DNA of 64,000 nucleotides from assembly GCA_044222195.1 (NCBI GenBank), contig JBGANS010000002.1:124001-188000 (forward strand), in the 5' to 3' direction. Below the pieces are notes generated by a model that made no database searches, had not been told where the DNA came from, and worked only from the letters and a program-made list of their open reading frames with translations. Made by a program: the position numbers and the translations under genes. Within the stretch, counting starts at the first letter, position 1, and every line of letters starts with the position of its first letter. Below, in pieces: positions 58,870 through 64,000 of the stretch. Source of the DNA: JAHBXE01 sp044222195. GTDB taxonomy: Bacteria > Planctomycetota > Phycisphaerae > Phycisphaerales > UBA1924.

Positions 58870-61800
58870 ATGCCCACCCTCTACATCATCGACGGCTACG
58901 GCCAGTTCTTCCGGGCGTTTCATGCGATCCGGACTCCGATGTCTTCGCCGGTGACGAAGGAACCGACGAACATGACGTTTGGGTTTGTGGGCATGATGCT
59001 CAAGCTCTTGCGAGGCGAGGGGAAGCACATGGCCGCGGTGGGGGGGAGGCCGGATTACGTTGTGGTGGCGCTGGATGTTTCGGGGGATCAGGGGACGTTC
59101 CGGTCGCAGCTCTATCCCGAGTACAAGGCGACGCGGCCGGAGATTCCGGAGGCTTTGCCGCCGCAGATTGATCGGGCGATGGCGATGCTCAAGGAGATCG
59201 GGGTGCCGCTGCTGGGGTCGGAGGGGTTTGAGGCGGATGATGTGATTGCGACGCTGGTGACGCGGCTTCGGAAGGAGCATCCGGACTTGCGGGTTCGGAT
59301 TATTGCGAAGGATAAGGATCTGAAGCAGTTGCTGGACTCGGGCGGTGCGGGCAAAGACGAACCCACCCCCCGGCCCCCTCCCTCAGGGAGGGGGAGTGCG
59401 CCGGTGGAGATGTATGACGTTCACACGGACACGCTCATTACTGAGGAAACGCTGAAGACTGAAATGGGGATTACGCCGCCTCAGGTGATTGACATGCTGG
59501 CGTTGATGGGCGATACGGTGGACAACGTGCCGGGGGTGGATGGGGTGGGGGACAAGACGGCCGCGGCTCTGGTGGCTCTGTATGGATCGGTCGAGAATGT
59601 GCTGGCCAAGGCCGCGGCGGGGGAGATCAAGGGGAAGCGGGGGGAGAACATCAAGGCGGCGGCGGAGTTGTTGCCGCTGTCGAAGAAGCTGGTGACGCTG
59701 CGGCATGATGCGCCCTTTGAGTTTGAGCTGGAGTCGGCGCGGGCGACGAATCTGAAGTTGGACAAGCTGCTGCCGATTCTGCGGGAGCTTGGGTTCAATC
59801 GGTATCAGGATGATGTGAAGGCGTTGATGGGAATACCGACGGGTGGCGGCGCGGCGGCGATTGAGTCGAAGTCGGTGAAGACGACGACGGTGAAGGTCGG
59901 AGGCGGGGATGGATTTGGCGGAGGGCTGTTTGACGCGGGTCCGGTGGTTGAGACGCGGCAGGTGGTGGGGGATTACCGCGCGGTGACGACGAAGGCTGAG
60001 CTTTCGAAGCTGGTCGAGAAGATGAAGGCGGCGGAGGTGATTTCGGTTGATACGGAGACGACGAGTTTATCGCCGCGGGATGCGAAGCTGTGTGGGATTT
60101 CGGTTTCGGTGGAGGCGGGGGTTGGGTATTACGTGCCGATCCGGTCGCCGGAACCGAAGAAGCATCTGGATGAGGAGACGGTGCTCGGGCTCATGCGGGA
60201 GGTGTTGGAGGATCCGGCGCGGCCGAAGTGTGGGCACAACTTGAAGTATGACATTCTGGTGTTTCGGAATGCTGGGGTTGAGCTGAGGGGGATGACGAAG
60301 CCAGATGGCAAATGGCAGATTGCATGCAGCACATCGGAAAGAGAACCCACCCCCCAGCCCCCTCCCTCAGGGAGGGGGAGTCAGGATTGGCCTGGGTGTG
60401 ATTCGATGGTGGCGAGTTATCTGATTGACTCGTCGCGGTCTTCGCATTCGAAGGATGCGTTGTGTCTGGCGCTCTTGCAGCGGACGAATATTCCCATATC
60501 AGAGTTGATTGGGTCGGGGAAGAACCAGAAGAGCTTTGAGACGGTGCCGGTGGAGCAGGCGGTGCCTTACGCGGCGGAGGATGCGGATGTCACTTTGCAG
60601 CTTCGGAACTGCATGATGCCGCAGCTTCGGGCGATGGGTCTCATGAAGTTGTGGGAAGAGGTGGAGCTGCCGCTGGTGGAGGTGCTGGCGGAGCTGGAGT
60701 GGAACGGGATTCTGGTGGACCCCAAGGAGCTGGACAAGCAGCGCGGGCGGCTGGAGAAGCGGATCGGGGAGCTCAAGAGCCAGATCGATGATGCGGCGAT
60801 GGCAACGATGAACCGGACGTTCAATCCGGATTCGCCCAAGCAACTGGCCGCGGCGTTGTTTAATAAGCCGGAGGATCAGGAGCCGGGGCTTGGGCTGAAG
60901 TCGGCAAAGAAGACCAAGACGGGGTATTCGACGGATATCGAGGTGCTGGAGAAGCTGGCGGGCGATCCGGATATCAAGACGCCGATCCCGGGGTTGATTG
61001 TCGAGTATCGGCAACTGACGAAGCTGGTGGGGACGTACCTGGAGAGTTTGAAAGAGGCGATCAACCAGAAGACGGGGCGGATTCACTCATCGTTCAATCA
61101 GACGGGGGCGGCGACGGGGCGGCTGTCGTCGAGCGATCCGAATCTGCAGAACATTCCGATTCGGACGGACATCGGGCGGGAGATCCGGAAGGCGTTCATC
61201 GCGCCGCCGGGGTCGGTGCTAATCTCGGCGGACTATTCGCAGATCGAGCTGCGGCTCCTGGCGCACCTGTCGCGGGACCCCGCGCTGATCGAGGCGTTTC
61301 ATCGCGGGGAGGACATTCACATCGCGGTGGCGGCGCAGATTCACGGCGTGAAGCCGGAGAAGGTGACGAAGGAGCAGCGGAACGGGGCGAAGATGGTGAA
61401 CTTCGGGATTGTGTACGGGATAACGTCGTACGGGCTGGCGCGGCGGCTGAAAATTGGGGAGAAAGAGGCCGCGGAGATCATTGCGGGGTATAAGCAGAAG
61501 TTTGCGGGGATTACGACGTTCCTGGGTGAGTGCATTGCGCAGGCGCAGCGGTATGGGTATGTGGAGACGATGCTGAAGCGGCGGAGGCCGATTTCGGGGA
61601 TTGATTCACGGAACCCGAATGAGAGGGCGTTGGCGGAGCGGGTGGCGATTAACAGTGTGGTGCAGGGGTCGGCGGCGGATCTCATCAAGATTGCGATGAT
61701 TGATCTGCATGGACGGTTGAGTGAGTGGGCGGGGAGTTGGAGGGGGAAGGAAAATGGCAAATCGCAAATGGCAAATGGCAAATCAGGAAGGGAGGGGAAG

Positions 61801-62097
61801 CGAGGTGGGAAGTTGTTTGATGCGGGCGGGCCGTCCCCCCATTTGTCAGGGAAGGGGAGTAAGACAGAACCCACCCCCCAGCCCCCTCCCTCAGGGAGGG
61901 GGAGTTGGAAGGCGCCGGAGATTGAGGGGGTGAAGATGCTGTTGCAGATTCATGACGAGTTGGTGTTTGAGGCTCGGGAGGATGTGGCGGAGGAGGCGCG
62001 GAAGTTGATTGTGTCGCGGATGGAGAAGGCGATGGAGTTGAGTGTGCCGCTCAAGGTGGACTCGGGGATGGCGCGGGATTGGTTTGAAGGGAAGTGA
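58870..62097 (+). CDS. polA: DNA polymerase I with three in-frame palindromic insertions
   Basis: 1075 residues against about 930 for the family. All three domains look active. The 5' nuclease domain starts IIDGYGQFFRAFHAIRTPMS and has FRSQLYPEYKATRPEIPE. The 3'-5' exonuclease has DTETTSL (Exo I), NLKYD (Exo II) and YAAED (Exo III). The polymerase has motif A DYSQIELR at about 788, motif B RNGAKMVNFGIVYG at about 837 and motif C QIHDELVFEA at 1026-1035. The extra length includes peptides EPTPxPPPSGRGS at 164-176, 492-504 and 1000-1012. Each lies where other PolI proteins have loops; the third, with adjacent heptamer-coded residues 961-971, lies just before motif C. Codon use around the gene is G-ending like the 3' part of the window. 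Confidence 0.97.
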   Translation: MPTLYIIDGYGQFFRAFHAIRTPMSSPVTKEPTNMTFGFVGMMLKLLRGEGKHMAAVGGRPDYVVVALDVSGDQGTFRSQLYPEYKATRPEIPEALPPQIDRAMAMLKEIGVPLLGSEGFEADDVIATLVTRLRKEHPDLRVRIIAKDKDLKQLLDSGGAGKDEPTPRPPPSGRGSAPVEMYDVHTDTLITEETLKTEMGITPPQVIDMLALMGDTVDNVPGVDGVGDKTAAALVALYGSVENVLAKAAAGEIKGKRGENIKAAAELLPLSKKLVTLRHDAPFEFELESARATNLKLDKLLPILRELGFNRYQDDVKALMGIPTGGGAAAIESKSVKTTTVKVGGGDGFGGGLFDAGPVVETRQVVGDYRAVTTKAELSKLVEKMKAAEVISVDTETTSLSPRDAKLCGISVSVEAGVGYYVPIRSPEPKKHLDEETVLGLMREVLEDPARPKCGHNLKYDILVFRNAGVELRGMTKPDGKWQIACSTSEREPTPQPPPSGRGSQDWPGCDSMVASYLIDSSRSSHSKDALCLALLQRTNIPISELIGSGKNQKSFETVPVEQAVPYAAEDADVTLQLRNCMMPQLRAMGLMKLWEEVELPLVEVLAELEWNGILVDPKELDKQRGRLEKRIGELKSQIDDAAMATMNRTFNPDSPKQLAAALFNKPEDQEPGLGLKSAKKTKTGYSTDIEVLEKLAGDPDIKTPIPGLIVEYRQLTKLVGTYLESLKEAINQKTGRIHSSFNQTGAATGRLSSSDPNLQNIPIRTDIGREIRKAFIAPPGSVLISADYSQIELRLLAHLSRDPALIEAFHRGEDIHIAVAAQIHGVKPEKVTKEQRNGAKMVNFGIVYGITSYGLARRLKIGEKEAAEIIAGYKQKFAGITTFLGECIAQAQRYGYVETMLKRRRPISGIDSRNPNERALAERVAINSVVQGSAADLIKIAMIDLHGRLSEWAGSWRGKENGKSQMANGKSGREGKRGGKLFDAGGPSPHLSGKGSKTEPTPQPPPSGRGSWKAPEIEGVKMLLQIHDELVFEAREDVAEEARKLIVSRMEKAMELSVPLKVDSGMARDWFEGK
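59359..59395 (+). repeat. palindromic element copy in polA (5' nuclease domain)
   Basis: A 37-bp copy, one mismatch to the other two polA copies (CCCGGCC instead of CCCAGCC). Codes for EPTPRPPPSGRG between DKDLKQLLDSGG and the following APVEMYD, a loop in other PolI proteins. Confidence 0.9.
60305..60323 (+). repeat. short heptamer array in polA (exonuclease domain)
   Basis: ATGGCAAATGGCAGATTGC, two clear AAATGGC-type units, codes for part of DGKWQIACS, 19 bases before the second palindromic copy. Confidence 0.6.
60343..60379 (+). repeat. palindromic element copy in polA (3'-5' exonuclease domain)
   Basis: A 37-bp copy identical to the one at 61867. Codes for EPTPQPPPSGRGS between GVELRGMTKPDG... 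and the segment resuming at CDSMVASYLID, a loop between Exo II and the next helix. Confidence 0.92.
61751..61783 (+). repeat. heptamer array in polA (polymerase domain)
   Basis: Four units of AAATGGC/AAATCGC in tandem, in frame, coding for ENGKSQMANGKSG. It lies between SEWAGSWRG and the third palindromic copy. Confidence 0.85.
61867..61903 (+). repeat. palindromic element copy in polA (before motif C)
   Basis: A 37-bp copy containing the 9-bp-arm palindrome CCCCTCCCT-C-AGGGAGGGG. Codes for EPTPQPPPSGRGS, ending 13 residues ahead of motif C. Confidence 0.92.
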
Positions 62098-62327
62098 CGC
62101 GGTGGCCTGACTTCCCGAGGAGGTCCACCACGGAAGTGAGGTCGGTCTTGCGAGCGCGGGTGTGGACAGTCATGGCGTGGGCTGGTGGGGTGGCCGATGG
62201 TGGGCCGATGGTGGGGCGGTGGATGCGGGCGGCGGCGGGGCAGTGCCAGACGTGTCGGTATGAGTTGAAGAGGCTCTCGGGTGGGGTGTGTCCGGAGTGT
62301 GGGGAGGCGGTCGTGGATCCGGCGTGA
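62094..62327 (+). CDS. Small zinc-ribbon protein after polA
   Basis: 77 residues from a GTG that overlaps the polA stop (GTGA), or 51 from the ATG at 62172. It has one short hydrophobic, Gly-rich stretch and ends with a zinc ribbon CQTCRYELKRLSGGVCPECG of the type seen in five other proteins here. Without a full membrane helix it may be a degraded member. Function unknown. Confidence 0.5.
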   Translation: MTRWPDFPRRSTTEVRSVLRARVWTVMAWAGGVADGGPMVGRWMRAAAGQCQTCRYELKRLSGGVCPECGEAVVDPA

Positions 62328-62376
62328 CGGAGCCGAGGAGTTCGACCTCGTCGGCGGAAGAGAGATTGTCGGCGAC

Positions 62377-64000
62377 CTACCGACTGGGCGCTTCGTCTTC
62401 GGGGGTCACCGCTGGGATGGGCTCTGATTCATCGGCTCTGTCGAGTTCGCGGAGCCTCGCGTTGGGAACGGATGATGCGGGAAGGTCGGTGAGCCAGGCC
62501 AGGGCGCCGAGTGAATCGGAGAGGCGCGGGTTGACCAGGAATCCGTTGGCGATGAGCGCGGCCCGGCACTTGGCGACGTCGGCGGCGACCTGCTTGTGAT
62601 CGGGCTGCGAGACGGTGCCGCGGGAGACGGCCAGTGCGAGATTCATGCCGGCGCTGTCGTGGTTGGCGGCGCCGAGGTGGGCGGCGGCCAGGGCGAAGCG
62701 GAAACAGGCGAGGTGCTTGGACTTGCTGCCGTAGGCGGCTTCGTGGCGTGGCTGGAGCTGTTCGAGGCACTCGGCGGCTTCGGCGAAGCGGCCGAGGCGG
62801 GACAGGGCCTCGGCGCGGACGAGGAGAGACTCGGCGGTTCGGGAGTGCAGCGGGCCCATGGCACGCAGGCGCACCTGCGCGGATTCGTTGGCGAGCTTTT
62901 CCGCGGTTTGAACATCACCTTCGATCAGGTACAGATTGGCGAGGTAGATCCGGACGCGGGCGGTTTCGAGAGTGTCGGCCAAGCCCTCCGCGAGCATGTC
63001 GGCGAGCGTGTGGTCGAGCAGTCGGCGGGCCTCGCTGAACTTTCGCGCACGGAACTCGATGTTGCACGCGGCCTCGTAGGCGACGGCGCGGAGCTTGCGA
63101 TCCTTGCCCGCGACCTGAAACATGAGCGGAGACATCGCCCGGGCGACTTCGAAGTTGGCCTGGGAGCTGGCGGCCGTGCAGCAGATGCCCAGGGCCCTGA
63201 AGTATTCTGCCGGGAATGCCGGGTTCAAGGCTGCTCTGCCGTCTTCCCATGCTTCCGGGTAGCGCAGGAAGTGGCACAAGGCTTCGCCGCGCTCATCGTG
63301 AAGCCTGGCGAGGGTCTGGGGGTTGGGCGTCGGAAGGCTTTCCTCGGCCGCGATGGCCCTGGCCCAGTAGTCAACGGTTTGGTCGGCGTTCCCGGCGGAG
63401 CGAGCGACCTTGGCGCGCAGGATGTGGAACTGCACTTTCGCCTCGGGGGTCTCGGGCTCGACGAGGTGCTCGAGCTCCGGCTCGATGAGCGCCATGAGTT
63501 CCTTGCGGCTGAGCCTGGGCACGCGGGTCGCGGTGTGGACGACTTTCTCGATGATGCTTCCCATCGCCTGGGTGAGCTGCCGTTGAGCCAGGGCCTCGGA
63601 GTCTGCGCGCTGAACGGCCTGCGTGAGGTTGACGTTCTGCCGGTTGACGCGGACGGTCTGTGCGATGGAAACCGTGGCGAGGGAGAGGATGGCCGCGGCG
63701 GCGAGGGCTGCCGCGCTGCAGGCGACGGCGTGCCGACCGATGAACTTGGCGGCGGTGTACAACCTGCTCGGCGGGTGGGCGGTCACGGGCTCACGGTTGA
63801 GGAAGCGGCGGACATCGGCGGCAAGGGCATCGACGGTCTGATAGCGGAGTGCGGGGTCGGGGCTCATGGCCTTGAGCACGATCCAGTCGATTTCGCGCGT
63901 GAGGGTGGGGCAGACCAGAGATGGTCGCCGGGCGATCCCGCTGCGGACCGCATCGATCAGGGCCGGGAGGGACAGGTCGCGCGGGAAGGGCTGGACTCCC
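62377..64000 (-). CDS. Ser/Thr protein kinase, C-terminal part with membrane helix and TPR tail
   Basis: Reads leftward; the N-terminus is outside the window (541 codons visible). The first visible residues LTREIDWIVLKAMSPDPALR then YQTVDALAADVRRFLNREPV are the end of a Hanks-type kinase domain of the planctomycete PknB-like group (E-x-D-W-I-V-L-K-A-x...RY-x-T-x-x-x-L-A-x-D). A membrane helix follows (VACSAAALAAAAILSLATVS), then a coiled segment and about 330 residues of TPR-like repeats outside the kinase (ARRLLDHTLADMLAEGLADT, IYLANLYLIEGDVQTAEKLA). A membrane-anchored signalling kinase; ligand and substrates unknown. The catalytic core itself is not visible. Confidence 0.88.
   Translation of the reverse strand, partial: GVQPFPRDLSLPALIDAVRSGIARRPSLVCPTLTREIDWIVLKAMSPDPALRYQTVDALAADVRRFLNREPVTAHPPSRLYTAAKFIGRHAVACSAAALAAAAILSLATVSIAQTVRVNRQNVNLTQAVQRADSEALAQRQLTQAMGSIIEKVVHTATRVPRLSRKELMALIEPELEHLVEPETPEAKVQFHILRAKVARSAGNADQTVDYWARAIAAEESLPTPNPQTLARLHDERGEALCHFLRYPEAWEDGRAALNPAFPAEYFRALGICCTAASSQANFEVARAMSPLMFQVAGKDRKLRAVAYEAACNIEFRARKFSEARRLLDHTLADMLAEGLADTLETARVRIYLANLYLIEGDVQTAEKLANESAQVRLRAMGPLHSRTAESLLVRAEALSRLGRFAEAAECLEQLQPRHEAAYGSKSKHLACFRFALAAAHLGAANHDSAGMNLALAVSRGTVSQPDHKQVAADVAKCRAALIANGFLVNPRLSDSLGALAWLTDLPASSVPNARLRELDRADESEPIPAVTPEDEAPSR

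Noticed and set aside
59359..61903. The repeated polA peptides as a CRISPR array
   Set aside because: Only three distant copies with large, unequal coding spacers; no array structure and no cas genes.

Overview
The window is a 64 kb piece of a GC-rich bacterial chromosome. Several traits fit a planctomycete, most likely of the Phycisphaerae type (inference): a Ser/Thr kinase with a membrane anchor and TPR tail, a secreted protein with an EF-hand/dockerin-like C-terminus, a protein ending in an exosortase-type tail, an alternative GlmU, and a set of small membrane proteins with a CxxC-CPxCG zinc ribbon. kdsB (Kdo activation) and lptD (LPS export) argue for an LPS-bearing outer membrane.

Layout. 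1-13.9 kb is housekeeping: a partial S41 lipoprotein, aspS, an SDR enzyme, an M24 peptidase, the haem/copper oxidase assembly pair ctaB-sco, two PilZ-like proteins around panC, gcvT, a cysteine desulfurase, phoU and eno. 14-18.6 kb holds two tandem, translationally coupled, exported M1 aminopeptidases; the second has a HEAT-like tail. 18.6-23.2 kb has kdsB, a TPR protein, def, fmt and a small HExxH protein coupled to fmt. 23.2-27.4 kb is more accessory: a Fic protein with its own winged helix and an operator over its start codon, zinc-ribbon membrane proteins, a thioredoxin-fold protein and a CstB-like persulfide dioxygenase/rhodanese. 27.4-37.3 kb has a GH63-like hydrolase, two secreted proteins (the first split from its signal peptide by a run of ten G) and lptD. 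37.3-42.7 kb has cinA, sixA, a GNAT, yjbQ, a Doc-type toxin-antitoxin pair and a cluster of three zinc-ribbon membrane proteins. 42.8-49.7 kb has two tandem DUF4139 paralogues, a GT39-like membrane enzyme and a protein with an exosortase-type tail.

49.9-52.9 kb is an insertion-sequence island: an IS110-family element whose short downstream region can fold like a guide RNA, directly beside a Tn5-like IS4-family element damaged by two tandem duplications. 53.2-57.6 kb is the cell-shape cluster mreB-mreC-mreD plus an alternative GlmU. 57.7-58.8 kb has a Phd/ParE-like toxin-antitoxin pair and a small lipoprotein. polA (58.9-62.1 kb), a further zinc-ribbon protein and the C-terminal part of a Ser/Thr kinase close the window.

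The most striking signal is in polA. A 37-bp GC-rich palindromic element is inserted in frame three times, each adding about 13 residues to DNA polymerase I, and two copies sit beside arrays of a 7-bp repeat. A fourth copy and another heptamer array lie together, in the same relative order and orientation, in the 0.5 kb gap before lptD. A second heptamer family encodes the N-terminus of the GNAT protein. These look like short mobile or expanding repeats that write peptide loops into essential proteins.
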